From the NCBI RefSeq assembly GCF_001469955.1, contig NZ_LOPU01000016.1, positions 124,001 to 188,000 of the forward strand: DNA of 64,000 nt, given 5' to 3'. Numbering within the stretch: position 1 is the stretch's first letter; every line of letters begins with the position of its first letter. A model generated the notes under the pieces. That model was not told where the DNA came from, did no database searches, and saw only the letters and a program-made list of their open reading frames with translations. A program made the translations under genes and the position numbers. The stretch comes from Haloprofundus marisrubri (lineage in GTDB: Archaea > Halobacteriota > Halobacteria > Halobacteriales > Haloferacaceae). Below are positions 16,077 through 25,168 of this stretch, in pieces.

Positions 16077-16685
16077 CTACTCCGGCTGATACCCTTCCAA
16101 CATGTTTTCCACATACTTCGCCACCACGTCGACTTCGACGTGAACCGAATCGCCCACGTCCTTCTCGGAGAGCGTCGTCACCTCGTACGTCGTCGGAATA
16201 ATCGCCACCGCAACCGAGTCCGAACTCCGTTCGGCGACGGTCAAGCTAATCCCGTCGAGCGTAATCGACCCCTTCGAGACGACGTACTGGCGCATCCCCT
16301 CGGGCATGGCGAACTCGAAGCGCCAGTCGTCGCCGACGCGCTCGATTCCCGTCACTTCGGTCGTCGCGTCGACGTGTCCCTGTACGACGTGGCCGTCGAA
16401 TCGGCCGTCGGCGGGCAACGCGCGTTCGAGGTTCACCACGTCGCCTTCCTCGACTTCACCCAGATACGTCTTATCTACGGTCTCCGCCGCGAGAAACACC
16501 GAGAACCACGCGTCGTCGCCCGCGTTCTCGAACTCCTCGACGGTGAGACAGACGCCGCTGACGCTGATGGACTGGCCGTGGTGTAAGTCGTCGAACCCCG
16601 GCGCACTGATACGAAGGCGGCGTCCGCCCTCGGCGTCTTCGACTGCCGTCACTTCGCCGGTGCGCTCGACGATTCCGGTAAACAT
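16077..16685 (-). CDS. ribE: Riboflavin synthase, alpha-subunit type
   Basis: 202 residues. It dismutates two 6,7-dimethyl-8-ribityllumazines to riboflavin, the last step of the pathway. Two tandem lumazine-binding barrels are visible: residues 1-96 (start MFTGIVERTGEV, then GQSISVSGVCLTVE) and 97-195 (GHVVQGHVDATTEV, then GSITLDGISLTVAE). The MFTGIVE start is diagnostic and fixes the start at 16685. This is the bacterial/eukaryotic trimeric type, which haloarchaea use, rather than the RibC type of methanogens. The gene is divergent from the small membrane protein at 16825. Confidence 0.95.
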   Translation of the reverse strand: MFTGIVERTGEVTAVEDAEGGRRLRISAPGFDDLHHGQSISVSGVCLTVEEFENAGDDAWFSVFLAAETVDKTYLGEVEEGDVVNLERALPADGRFDGHVVQGHVDATTEVTGIERVGDDWRFEFAMPEGMRQYVVSKGSITLDGISLTVAERSSDSVAVAIIPTTYEVTTLSEKDVGDSVHVEVDVVAKYVENMLEGYQPE

Positions 16686-16824
16686 GCGCTCGAATTGGCG
16701 GCAACGGCGTGAAAGCGTTGTGTTCGGTGCCGGTTCGTCGCCGCGGAACCGAGACACGGTCACCGCACCCACCGCGCCCAGCGCACTCGTCGCATTTTTC
16801 TCCCCGCGCCGGATACTCGCGGCA

Positions 16825-17085
16825 ATGGCGCTCGGAATCTTGGACACCATCGGACTGGCGGCGACGCTCGTCTTCGCTATCCCCGTGGCGATTTACGGCA
16901 TCGAACAGTTGGTGAGCGGCGAGACGCTGTTCGGCGTCGCCCTCCTCGCGGTCGCCGCCGCGATGGTGCTCGTCCCCCGATACGTGACGACACCCGACGA
17001 CATCCCCGGCAAAGCCGCCGAGAAAGCCGTCGGCTCGGCGGTCAAAAGCCCCGAAAAGAACGAAGAGCCGAAACAGCAGGAGTAG
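16825..17085 (+). CDS. Small haloarchaeal membrane protein, function unknown
   Basis: 86 residues with two hydrophobic segments (about 8-30 and 35-53) and a Lys/Glu-rich charged tail (KAAEKAVGSAVKSPEKNEEP). The start MALGILDTIGLAATLVF at 16825 is chosen because it precedes the first membrane segment and follows the riboflavin synthase start region. The gene is convergent with the M24 peptidase (7 nt between stops). I recognise the type from haloarchaeal genomes but no function is known. Confidence 0.75.
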   Translation: MALGILDTIGLAATLVFAIPVAIYGIEQLVSGETLFGVALLAVAAAMVLVPRYVTTPDDIPGKAAEKAVGSAVKSPEKNEEPKQQE

Positions 17086-17091
17086 CGCCGC

Positions 17092-18300
17092 CTAGCGCTT
17101 CTGCGGGACGATTCCCGTCGGATACGCCGCGAGCACTTCGTAGCCGTCCTCGGTGACGACGACCAAATCCTCGATGCGGACGCCACCCTGCGACGAGTCG
17201 TAGACGCCCGGTTCTACCGTGACGACCATCCCCGCTTCCAGCGGTTCGTCGGCCCGTAGTGACGGCGCTTCGTGAAGACTCACGCCGACACCGTGGCCGG
17301 TTCCGTGCGTAAACCCGGGTTCCTCACCGACCGAGAAGCCGTAAGCGGCGATTTCGGCGGCCGCTTCCCTGTGGACCGCACTCGCGGCGACGCCCGCACC
17401 AGATTCGAGTTCGTCGAATGCGGCCGTTTGGGCGGCTTCGACGGCGACGTACGCGCGGCGCTCCCACCCGCCATCGCCGTCGACGACGAACGTCCGGGTC
17501 AGGTCGCCGTAGTAGCCGTGTGGGCCACGCGGCGAGATATCCAAGAGAACTGTCTCGCCGGGCGCGATGTCGTCCGTTCCCGTGAAGTGCAGGTCCGCAC
17601 ACGACGGCCCCGCGCCGATGACAGTGTTGCCCGCGTCGCGGACGCCGTAACTCGCTAGGGTGGCGTTGACTTGCCGGCGCAGTCGCTCCGTCGACAGCGG
17701 TGCGCCCTTCCAAAGCAGTTCGCCTCCCTCTGCGCTTGCCTCTGCGAGAATCTCCTCCGCCCGTGCCATTCCACGGGCTGTCGCCCGCTGAACACGACGC
17801 AGACAGTCCAACTCTTCTTCGGTCTTCACCGCTCGCGCATCGGTGACGGCGCTCGTCGACTGCAGTTCGTAGCCCCCGCGTTCGAGGTACAGCGCCGTGT
17901 CGTGCGGAATCCCCTGCGGGACGAGGACCGTTCCAGTACCGTCGAGTGCGTCGTCGAGAACGGCACGCGCGCGTTCGCCTGCCGGGTCGCCGACGTTCTC
18001 CATCCGAACCACGTCGCCGGAGAACTCGCGGTTAGCTTGTTCTTCGAAGAGTGCGGGCGCACAGAGCGTCGCGGTGTCACCCACGAATACGAACGCGTAG
18101 TCGCGGTCCGGCCCCGAAAACCGCGTCAGATACCGCATATCGTCGTCGAATCGGTCGCCGACGGCGACGAATGCATCGGCGTCGGCCTCTGCGAGCGCGG
18201 CGTTCAGAAACCCGTAGTCGGTACTCGGCTGGTCCGGCCACGACGCCATCGTGGACGTGTTGCCGGCCGATTCGCCTTCGGCCTCGGAGTCGCCTGCCAT
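17092..18300 (-). CDS. M24 family metallopeptidase (Xaa-Pro peptidase-like)
   Basis: 402 residues, cytosolic, pita-bread fold. An N-terminal creatinase-like domain (about 25-165) precedes the catalytic domain. All five metal ligands are visible: Asp in LLDISPRG, Asp in YYGDLTRTF, His in FTHGTGHGVGVSLHE, Glu in VTVEPGVYD and Glu in VRIEDLVVV. The family hydrolyses X-Pro bonds. The start at 18300 lies 3 nt after the helicase stop (18304), implying co-translation; a second Met (residue 18, MASWPDQPS) could also be the start because the first 17 residues are low-complexity. No link to the helicase function is evident. Confidence 0.9.
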   Translation of the reverse strand: MAGDSEAEGESAGNTSTMASWPDQPSTDYGFLNAALAEADADAFVAVGDRFDDDMRYLTRFSGPDRDYAFVFVGDTATLCAPALFEEQANREFSGDVVRMENVGDPAGERARAVLDDALDGTGTVLVPQGIPHDTALYLERGGYELQSTSAVTDARAVKTEEELDCLRRVQRATARGMARAEEILAEASAEGGELLWKGAPLSTERLRRQVNATLASYGVRDAGNTVIGAGPSCADLHFTGTDDIAPGETVLLDISPRGPHGYYGDLTRTFVVDGDGGWERRAYVAVEAAQTAAFDELESGAGVAASAVHREAAAEIAAYGFSVGEEPGFTHGTGHGVGVSLHEAPSLRADEPLEAGMVVTVEPGVYDSSQGGVRIEDLVVVTEDGYEVLAAYPTGIVPQKR

Positions 18301-18303
18301 CGC

Positions 18304-20148
18304 CTACGGTTCCGGCGCTGGCGGTTCTTGGGCTTCCTCCAGCATCTCCTCGACCGGTTCGTCGCGGATTTCGTTGTGCAAGAGGACGCTGATGGGCAGC
18401 GTCGGTGCGCCGTCGACGAGGTTCTCCATGAGGACGAGGCGTTCGCGGGCACGGCTCATCCCGACGTAGAACACACGGCGTTCGTTGTTCGTGAGAACGG
18501 GAACGGGACTCGTCGTCTTCGTGAACTCGTCGACGCCGTCGATTTCGATACCCTGCTGGTCGACCGTCGCCGCCATCTGTTCGACGACCTTCTCGGTGAG
18601 GTCGGTGGCGACGAACACGTGGTCGGCCTCACGACCCTTCGCGGAGTGGATGGTGCCGATGCGGACGCGGTTGGGGTCCATCCCTTCGTACTTCCCGCCG
18701 AAGTACGCCTTGATGGATTTGCGCTGGAAACTCGTCACCTTCCGGACCATGTCGCTGGCGGAGGTCGGGTCGGGGGCGAACGGTGCGAGACTCTTGATTT
18801 CGTCCTTCGAAATCTCGATTTCGGCGAGGTCGTCGGTCTCGCTTTCCTCTTCGTACTCGTCGATGAGGTCGTAGAGGTCGTCGCGGTCGTTCGACCCGAA
18901 CGCCGAGTCCTGCAGCATATCAGCGAGGCGACGCGCTTGCAGGCCGGTGATGGGTTCGTCCTCTTCGATGCGCTCGACGGCGCGGACGTACTCGGTGAGG
19001 CGGTCGGTCCACATCCGCTGGTCGGTGAGCACGCTGAACGGGATGCCCTCCTTGATGAAGTCGTCGATGAACTGGAACATCTGGTAGCGCGCCCGGAACA
19101 GGAGCATGATGTCGCCGTCGTCCTTCTGGACCGTGTAACGGACGTTGCGGACGAGGTTGAGCATCGACGGACTCTCGACGGCTTCGACGACGCCGCCTTC
19201 CTTTCTCGGCTTGAGGTCTTTCTCCTGACGCTTGTCGATGTGGCGAATCTCCTTGTTGACGACGTTGAGGATGCGCGAGGGGAGTCGGTAGGAGTTCGGC
19301 AGCACCTCGTCCTCGTCGCGTTGGGCGTCGAGCAGGAGGTTCGGGTCCGCACCCTGCCACGCGTAGACGACCTGGTCGTCGTCGCCGGCGATGAGCACGC
19401 GCTTCATGTGCGGTTTCCACTCCTCGTACACCTCGTACTGCAGCGTCGTGATGTCCTGGAACTCGTCGATGACGAGGTAGTCGACGCTCGGCAGCAGCGA
19501 GCGCTGTTTCACCCGCTGGAGCATGTCGGCGAAGCCGACGAGACCGTTCGTCCCCTTGTAGTTGCGCCACGCCCGAATCGCTTCGGGGATGTCGACGCGG
19601 TCGTCCGAGGAGGGCCACGTCGGCGTGTACTTGTTGCCCTCTTGGGCGTTCGGGTCGATTTCCGGCGGGAGACGGACTTTCTCGACGTTCCACTGGAAGG
19701 GAACGTCGTACCAGTCGGCGACGTCTCGCTGGGTCCGCTGGAGCCACTGACTCGTTGCGATGACCTTGTTGCCGATGGTCGTCGACCGGGCGGTTCGACG
19801 GCCCTTGCCGCCGTACTCGTCTTCGTACTCGATGCCGAACTCCTCGGCGAACTCCTTTTTGTTCTTCTCGCCGACGACGTCGCCGCGTGAGAGGTTGAGC
19901 AGTTCGTACGCCTTCGCGTGCATCGTACAGACGTTGCCTTGGAGCGCGCGAGGGGAGATGTCGAGACGCTCGGCGAGGCGTTCTCTGACCTCTTGTGCGG
20001 CCGCACGGGTGTAGGAGACGACCAGGATGTCGCGGAACTCTACGTCGTCTTGTTCGAGTAACTCTTCGACGCGGTTGAGGAGAGCGGTTGTCTTACCGCT
20101 ACCCGGGCCACCGAACAGTCGGGTGACGGTGGGCGCTGTCTCAGCCAT
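18304..20148 (-). CDS. UvrD/Rep-like superfamily I DNA helicase
   Basis: 614 residues. SF1A motifs are present: Q-motif/Walker A (LFGGPGSGKTTALLNRVEE), Ia (VSYTRAAAQEVRERL), II (DYLVIDEFQDITTLQYEV), III (IAGDDDQVVYAWQGAD), IV (SYRLPSRI), V (IGTIHSAKGREADHVFVA) and VI (RRVFYVGMSRARERL). It is shorter than bacterial UvrD (about 720) and lacks extended 2B insertions. It should unwind DNA 3'-5' in repair or replication. It is upstream of and probably co-transcribed with the M24 peptidase gene. Which pathway it serves is not shown by the sequence. Confidence 0.92.
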   Translation of the reverse strand: MAETAPTVTRLFGGPGSGKTTALLNRVEELLEQDDVEFRDILVVSYTRAAAQEVRERLAERLDISPRALQGNVCTMHAKAYELLNLSRGDVVGEKNKKEFAEEFGIEYEDEYGGKGRRTARSTTIGNKVIATSQWLQRTQRDVADWYDVPFQWNVEKVRLPPEIDPNAQEGNKYTPTWPSSDDRVDIPEAIRAWRNYKGTNGLVGFADMLQRVKQRSLLPSVDYLVIDEFQDITTLQYEVYEEWKPHMKRVLIAGDDDQVVYAWQGADPNLLLDAQRDEDEVLPNSYRLPSRILNVVNKEIRHIDKRQEKDLKPRKEGGVVEAVESPSMLNLVRNVRYTVQKDDGDIMLLFRARYQMFQFIDDFIKEGIPFSVLTDQRMWTDRLTEYVRAVERIEEDEPITGLQARRLADMLQDSAFGSNDRDDLYDLIDEYEEESETDDLAEIEISKDEIKSLAPFAPDPTSASDMVRKVTSFQRKSIKAYFGGKYEGMDPNRVRIGTIHSAKGREADHVFVATDLTEKVVEQMAATVDQQGIEIDGVDEFTKTTSPVPVLTNNERRVFYVGMSRARERLVLMENLVDGAPTLPISVLLHNEIRDEPVEEMLEEAQEPPAPEP

Positions 20149-20293
20149 TATCCCGGTTCACGCCCTACGGTGTGATAAACCACGTGGCTTGTTTCGGTGG
20201 GGCCGAAACGGGTATCGAACACTGCCTGCACGGCCCTCCGCGAGTGCGAGTTACGCGCTGACTGTGGCTACCGCTCGGAGCTTTCGAACAGAC

Positions 20294-20299
20294 AAAAAA
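20294..20299 (-). terminator. T-run terminator after the zinc-finger gene
   Basis: Six A on the plus strand, i.e. CCCCCTGTTTTTTG on the minus strand, about 37 nt past the stop of the zinc-finger gene. Confidence 0.5.
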
Positions 20300-20335
20300 C
20301 AGGGGGACCGTGCTGAATCGTTCTCTACGCGTCGT

Positions 20336-20512
20336 TCAGGCGTAGGGGTCCCAACCGCAGACGCTACACGTCATCGCGTCGTCGTCGTGAAGCGCTCCGC
20401 AGTCGGGACACTGTTTCTTGTTATACGATTGGTCCCAGCGTTCGGGTTCCGTCTCGTGACCTCGGTCAGCCAAAAACTGGTCGAACACGTCGTCGCTGGG
20501 TGCGGATGCCAT
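20336..20512 (-). CDS. HVO_0416-type zinc-finger protein
   Basis: 58 residues, too small for most gene callers. It starts MASAPSDDVFDQFLADRGHE and carries a CPDCG...CSVCGW pair of CxxC motifs for one zinc, ending DPYA. This matches the small zinc-finger family known from Haloferax as HVO_0416; the role is unknown. A minus-strand TATA-like AAGGATATGT lies about 27 nt upstream (20536-20545) and a T-run follows the stop, so it forms its own transcription unit. Confidence 0.85.
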   Translation of the reverse strand: MASAPSDDVFDQFLADRGHETEPERWDQSYNKKQCPDCGALHDDDAMTCSVCGWDPYA

Positions 20513-20639
20513 ACATGCTGTGCTATGGCATGACAGTACATATCCTTTTGGGCTCTCTCGCGTCTCTGGCGGTTTCGGGACTTCACGAGGTTGCGGCGCT
20601 CACGAACAGTCGGCTCTACTCGACGGTCGAATGGGCTTT

Positions 20640-21311
20640 TCAGGCCTCGGAATCGGACGAGGCTCCTCCACCTTGTTCGAGTCGCTCGTACAAGTAGTAC
20701 GAGTACACCACGGTCACGGCGGCGGTCAAAACGGCGGGTACGACGAGAAAGTAGAGGGCGTAGTCGCCGAAGAGAAGACCGACCAGCGTGGCTATCGCGG
20801 TGAGTTTGAACAGTCGCCCGCCGAGTGCATGCGTTCGCCGCCACACCTCGTCGCTGCTGAGAGTCCACGGCGTCCGGATGCCGACGAACCAGTTTCGCTC
20901 CGCGTTCGCAACGACGACGCCCGCGTAGTAGAGGAGTCCGGCGCTTCCGGCGAGAACGAGGGCGGTGAAGTCGAACTCGTAGCCGAGATTGAACGCGACG
21001 ACGCCAGCGTGAACGACGAGCATGTATCCGGTGAAGACGACGACGAACCAGTCGTAGTACGGACGGAACGCGGCGATATTCTCGCCGAGCGGGTCGATGC
21101 GAGGAATCGAAGCGAACACGACGAGGAGGCCCGCCGTCATCGCGGGAACGAGCCAAAGTGCGAGCGACTTGGGGAGCGTTCCGTTCGGTTCTCCCGCCGT
21201 GTTCCAGTTCGTGACGAGTCGGGCAGGGAGCGAAGGGGCGGCGAGCAGACTCAGGAGTGCGGCGAGAACGACGAACCCGGCCGCAAGTCCGAACCGCCGA
21301 TGAGTATTCAT
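20640..21311 (-). CDS. SdpI/DUF1648 family membrane protein
   Basis: 223 residues with six hydrophobic segments. The N-terminal half has the DUF1648-like start (LVTNWNTAGEPNGTLPK, the short W-N-x2-G-x-PNG motif), and the C-terminal half has the SdpI signature NWFVGIRTPWTLSSDEVWRRTHALGGRLF. SdpI in Bacillus is the immunity protein against the SdpC toxin; archaeal members have no proven role, and no toxin-like gene is nearby. ATG 21311 is supported by a TATA-like TGTTTATCTG (21334-21343) 27 nt upstream. Confidence 0.88.
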   Translation of the reverse strand: MNTHRRFGLAAGFVVLAALLSLLAAPSLPARLVTNWNTAGEPNGTLPKSLALWLVPAMTAGLLVVFASIPRIDPLGENIAAFRPYYDWFVVVFTGYMLVVHAGVVAFNLGYEFDFTALVLAGSAGLLYYAGVVVANAERNWFVGIRTPWTLSSDEVWRRTHALGGRLFKLTAIATLVGLLFGDYALYFLVVPAVLTAAVTVVYSYYLYERLEQGGGASSDSEA

Positions 21312-21333
21312 GCGGACTGTTATGACCGCGTTG

Positions 21334-21343
21334 CAGATAAACA
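21334..21343 (-). promoter_or_regulatory. TATA-like box of the SdpI-like gene
   Basis: Minus-strand TGTTTATCTG about 27 nt before the ATG at 21311. Confidence 0.5.
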
Positions 21344-21414
21344 GGCGCTCGTTTCCTGTGACACCCTCTGGAACATGCCCTCGGTTGGGAGCTTCCGAAG
21401 CCGAAAGCCGCCGA

Positions 21415-22431
21415 CTACGTCGATTCCTCGACGACGCTCTCGTCGCGGACGGTTTTGTCGTCGTGGACCGCCCAGTAGGTGTTACGGTAGCGCTTGATTT
21501 TCCGGTAGAGCAGGTAGCCGAAGAAGCCGTCGTAGAGGATGACGTACGCGAGGTAGGCGGCCAGTTGCGGCACGGCGAACGGCACGACGACCTGCATCGC
21601 CAACCAGATGAGTCCCGACCCGAGGCCGACGGTGGTGTTGTACGTGCCGTGGATGAACGCGGCGATGAGCAGGCCTTTGACGACGATGGGGCCGCGGTTC
21701 TCGTTGTTGAACTTTGCGAGACCGAGGTAGTAGCCCGCGAACGCCGAGTAGATGACGTGGCCCGGGCCGGCGAGCGCACGAACCGCCGTAATCTGGCCGC
21801 CGACGCCGATGAGTTCCGCACCGAACTCCAACTGTGCCGGTTCGACGCCTTGGGTGATGTACAGTGCGTTCTCGATGGTCGCAAAGCCGAGACCGGCCAT
21901 CGCCCCGTACACCGCACCGTCGATGACGGCGTCGAAGCGGTCGCTTCGGTACGCGTACAGTCGCACTGCCAGAAGCTTGACCGTCTCCTCGACGGGGCCG
22001 ACGATGAGATAGTAGAAAAACACCATGCCGACGACCGGAATCAACTGGAAGTACGGCGAGAACGCGCTGTTGATGAGCGCCGCGAAGTTCGCCGTCAGCA
22101 CTCCCAAAAGAAACGTGGCGACGAGCAACGACAGCGGTTCGTTGCTCGTCACGTCGGAGTAGTAGACGTAGCCCGCCAGTGCGAGTGCGGGAATCACCGA
22201 CAGGACGGTGAGAACTCCGATTTCGAGCGGCGAAGTGATGGAGAAGCCGACGATACCGATGAGAAGCGCCAACGCGACGAGGATGATAACGGACCGGAAC
22301 GTCACCGCCATCAGCTTCCAGAGAAACACCGACAGTCCGTCGAGCGAACTCCGCTCTTCCCACGTCGAGACGTCGTAGAGGTCGAGTGACCCCGAGGACG
22401 CACGTTCGATAGGGTCCCGTTCGTTCGTCAT
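21415..22431 (-). CDS. PrsW family intramembrane metalloprotease
   Basis: 338 residues with about eight to nine membrane segments. The PrsW active-site blocks are present: a conserved EE pair (VGPVEETVKLLAVRL), GLGFATIENALYI, AGPGHVIYSAFAGYYLG and HGTYNTTVGLG, which carry the Glu and His residues of this protease family (related to Rce1/CPBP proteases). Bacterial PrsW cleaves an anti-sigma factor; archaeal substrates are unknown. A long soluble N-terminus (about 40 residues) and a charged C-terminal tail lie outside the membrane. The start MTNERDP is at 22431. Confidence 0.9.
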   Translation of the reverse strand: MTNERDPIERASSGSLDLYDVSTWEERSSLDGLSVFLWKLMAVTFRSVIILVALALLIGIVGFSITSPLEIGVLTVLSVIPALALAGYVYYSDVTSNEPLSLLVATFLLGVLTANFAALINSAFSPYFQLIPVVGMVFFYYLIVGPVEETVKLLAVRLYAYRSDRFDAVIDGAVYGAMAGLGFATIENALYITQGVEPAQLEFGAELIGVGGQITAVRALAGPGHVIYSAFAGYYLGLAKFNNENRGPIVVKGLLIAAFIHGTYNTTVGLGSGLIWLAMQVVVPFAVPQLAAYLAYVILYDGFFGYLLYRKIKRYRNTYWAVHDDKTVRDESVVEEST

Positions 22432-22573
22432 GTCGCTATATCACCGGGAACTATCTAATCTCTTGGGCCTGCTCGCATCGCTCGCAGCGGATACTGTCGC
22501 ACCGAACACGACGCTAACGGCGCCACGAACACAGACGAGGTACGCTGAAAACCCCTCCCGCCCAACGTCGGGT

Positions 22574-22948
22574 ATGCACTTCGATTCGCGCACACAGGCG
22601 GCGCTCCGGGAGGTCGGCCTCGACATCGACCGAATTCGTGAGGCGTCCGACCTCGTCACCGAGGCGGTCGCAGACGATGCGGACGCGCTCTCGGCGTTCT
22701 TCGCCGATGCTGATTCCATCTACTCCGATATGGAACTCGCCCACAGCAGCGACGAGATTCAACAGCACAGCGTCGACCACGTCGACCTCTACACCCACGG
22801 CGCGAGTATGCGCGGCTACCTCCAGTTCGACTCGTGGGGCGTCCCCATCGAGGGCGGACGAATCCTCTCCGACGACGTGGTCGAACTGACGCTCGGACCG
22901 ACGGTCCACGACCGGGTGCGATTCGCCCGCAACGCCGACCTGCTATGA
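22574..22948 (+). CDS. Conserved haloarchaeal protein upstream of FAU-1
   Basis: 124 residues, acidic, soluble. No catalytic motif is recognised. The first half is helical (QAALREVGLDIDRIREASDLVTEAV), the second half is beta-rich and contains VDLYTHGASMRGYLQFDSWGVPIEG. Its TGA overlaps the FAU-1 ATG (ATGA at 22945-22948), so the two are co-translated and probably act in the same process, i.e. RNA metabolism (inference). ATG 22574 is chosen because the region before it is a promoter gap shared with PrsW; the frame is open to 22430 but with non-coding composition. Confidence 0.75.
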   Translation: MHFDSRTQAALREVGLDIDRIREASDLVTEAVADDADALSAFFADADSIYSDMELAHSSDEIQQHSVDHVDLYTHGASMRGYLQFDSWGVPIEGGRILSDDVVELTLGPTVHDRVRFARNADLL

Positions 22949-24348
22949 AGGTCCGCGTCCGCGGTATCTACACGACGGCGCTGACTCGATTGTTCCTCGA
23001 CGCCGGCGACGACGTGGTTCAGGCGTCGGGACCCATTCGACGGCGCTTCGACGAGTCGTTCGACGCCGACAGCCACGACGTGGCCGTCGAGACGACGACC
23101 GACCGACAGGGTGTCGGCGTCGCCGGCGACGAGACGGCCGTCGAAGACGCCCGCGAACGACTTCGAGGGGTCGGTGTCGACGCGTTCGCGTGGACCGACC
23201 CAGCACCCGAAGGCGCAGTGTTCGACGCAGAGGTGACAGAAACGCTCGGCGGCGGCGCGGTCGTCGACCTCGGCGTGACCGACGGCTACCTGCCCTACAG
23301 AAATGCCGACGACCACGTCGAAACGGGCGACGCGCTCAGAGTACAGGTGACCTCGTCGTCGCCGCCGTGGGACGACGACCGGCCGCAGCTAGGAACAGAA
23401 ATCCGCGCCCACGACGGCCTCGTGACGCTCGTTCCCGGACAGGAAGGGACGACGGTGGCGACGCACGACGACGCGGCCGGGCGGGAACTCGCCGGGATGA
23501 CCGACCTCTTAGACCCCAAGATTCCCGACGGCTGGGGCATCCGCTGGCGGCACAGCGCGACGGAAGCCGACATGGGGGCGCTCCGAGAAGCGCTCGACGG
23601 CGCGGCCGAGCGCGCCCGAGCGATGGACGCAGCGCTCTCCGAGCCAATTGAAGACCCCGGCGTCGTCGTGCCCGCCGCCGGTGCGTGGGTCTGGTTCGGC
23701 CGCGAGTCCAGATTCGAATTGGACGCGCTCAGACGCGAGGTGTCGACGACGATGCCCGGCCACCATCGAACGAAAGCCGCGGCGAACGCTGCGAGTTCGG
23801 GCGTGGACCTCGCGGAAGCGCTCTGTACGCTCGACGGCGACGGCGAGTTCCCGTTCGGTGTGGTCGCCGACCAGTTCGGCCCCGTCGAAGGCGACACGGT
23901 GAGCATCGGTCACGGGAAACCGGACGGTCGGCTCATCACGCTCGGGTCGGGCGAGGTGGTCGAACGCGACGACGAAGGCACCGTCGCCGTCGAACGGTCG
24001 ATGTCCGGCGGCGGACGCTACGACGCACTCGGCACACGGCGGGAATCGGGTGACACGGCGCTCACGAAGTTCCGCGAAGGTCGGTGGTGGTATCCGACGG
24101 TGTATCGAGGCAGCGACGGCGAGCGCAAAGGAACGTACGTCAACATCTGCACGCCCGTCGAGTGCTTCCCCGACGAGATTCGCTACGTCGACCTCCACGT
24201 CGACGTGGTGAAACACCCCGACGGGAGCGTCGAACGCGTCGACGACGACGAACTCGACGCAGCGGTCGAAGCGGGACACATCTCCGAGCAACTGGCGGAG
24301 AAGACGCGGGCCGTGGCGTCGAGTCTGGAGACCGCCCTCGGGTCGTAG
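22945..24348 (+). CDS. fau1: Probable ribonuclease FAU-1 (S1-like plus DUF402 domains)
   Basis: 467 residues, cytosolic. An N-terminal S1/OB-like RNA-binding segment (residues ~90-150, GAVVDLGVTDGYLPYRNADDHVETGD) is followed by a linker with GWGIRWRHSATEADMGALREAL and a C-terminal DUF402 domain (about 370-460) with GTYVNICTPVECFPDEIRYVDLHVDVVKHPDG. This is the architecture of archaeal FAU-1, reported as an AU-rich RNA-binding RNase E/G-like enzyme that processes rRNA precursors. The start overlaps the stop of the preceding gene by four bases. Confidence 0.88.
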   Translation: MKVRVRGIYTTALTRLFLDAGDDVVQASGPIRRRFDESFDADSHDVAVETTTDRQGVGVAGDETAVEDARERLRGVGVDAFAWTDPAPEGAVFDAEVTETLGGGAVVDLGVTDGYLPYRNADDHVETGDALRVQVTSSSPPWDDDRPQLGTEIRAHDGLVTLVPGQEGTTVATHDDAAGRELAGMTDLLDPKIPDGWGIRWRHSATEADMGALREALDGAAERARAMDAALSEPIEDPGVVVPAAGAWVWFGRESRFELDALRREVSTTMPGHHRTKAAANAASSGVDLAEALCTLDGDGEFPFGVVADQFGPVEGDTVSIGHGKPDGRLITLGSGEVVERDDEGTVAVERSMSGGGRYDALGTRRESGDTALTKFREGRWWYPTVYRGSDGERKGTYVNICTPVECFPDEIRYVDLHVDVVKHPDGSVERVDDDELDAAVEAGHISEQLAEKTRAVASSLETALGS

Positions 24349-24398
24349 TCGCGCTGTTGGGGTCGTAATCGTGTTCTGGGGGTCGGGTCGGCGTCTCG

Positions 24399-25046
24399 TC
24401 ACCGGGGGTCGCAGGTCAGGAACGTGCTGGTGCCGTTGTCGAGGAACCGAAACCCGCTTTTCGTCAGCGAACGGTCACTGCCACACCCTGTCCGAGACGG
24501 CGTGTAGCCCGTTGTAACCCACGTCCCGTTCTCTTCGACGAACGCGACGAGGCTCACGTTGGCGTCGGGTGGGACGTTTTCGCCGACACCGAACGTCGCC
24601 GCGGTCGGGTCGAGGTTAGTTCGGACGGTCGACGCGGCACCGACTCCCGTCACCGACGGTGCGTCCGCGAGCGCCCGGCCCAGTTCGGGACTGTCGGCGG
24701 CGAGACGCGAGGTAGAACCGTTCGGATGGATGACTCGGTACTGTTCGACCGGATGCGCTCCGAACGAGACGACTACGCGAATCGCCGAGTCGTTTCGGTC
24801 GTTTTCGACCCACCACTCTACGTCGTGAGTCGTCGACGCCGTCGGATCGGTCGTTTGCGTGCGGGCGTCCTCCGTTTCGACCACGGCGGGCGTCGCCGAA
24901 CGGGCGTCGGTTCCTGTCGGCAGCGGCGTTTCGGATGCGGCGGGCGTCTCGCTCGGGACGGAAGTCGGTAGCGGCGCGACGGGAGAGCCACCGCACCCTG
25001 CGAGGAGAACGGTGAGAGCGACGAAAAGCGGCAGGCTCCGGGTCAT
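24399..25046 (-). CDS. Secreted lipoprotein, function unknown
   Basis: 215 residues. The N-terminus has a short basic region, a hydrophobic stretch and a lipobox LLAGC (Cys at residue 18), so it should be lipid-anchored outside the cell. A Ser/Thr/Pro-rich linker (about 20-70) follows, then a soluble domain of about 140 residues (DVEWWVENDRNDSAIRVVVSFG...) with two Cys (GCGSDR and LTCDPR) that may form a disulfide. No family is recognised. It stands alone between FAU-1 and the NifU-like gene. Confidence 0.8.
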   Translation of the reverse strand: MTRSLPLFVALTVLLAGCGGSPVAPLPTSVPSETPAASETPLPTGTDARSATPAVVETEDARTQTTDPTASTTHDVEWWVENDRNDSAIRVVVSFGAHPVEQYRVIHPNGSTSRLAADSPELGRALADAPSVTGVGAASTVRTNLDPTAATFGVGENVPPDANVSLVAFVEENGTWVTTGYTPSRTGCGSDRSLTKSGFRFLDNGTSTFLTCDPR

Positions 25047-25168
25047 CTACTCGATACGCGACGAGTGTGTAGATAGTCGTGTCGAAAACACAACCACACT
25101 GGTGGTTGCGACAGACGGAGAACGCGCTCACGAGGGAAGAAGCGCTGAGAGAACGTCGTCCGTCGCCG

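Noticed and set aside
18304-20148. Helicase as part of a restriction or defence island
   Set aside because: No nuclease, methyltransferase or toxin neighbours; SF1 motifs fit ordinary UvrD-like repair helicases.
21311-22431. SdpI-like and PrsW-like pair as a toxin-immunity system
   Set aside because: No SdpC-like toxin or other partner gene is nearby; both families are common in haloarchaea without such context.
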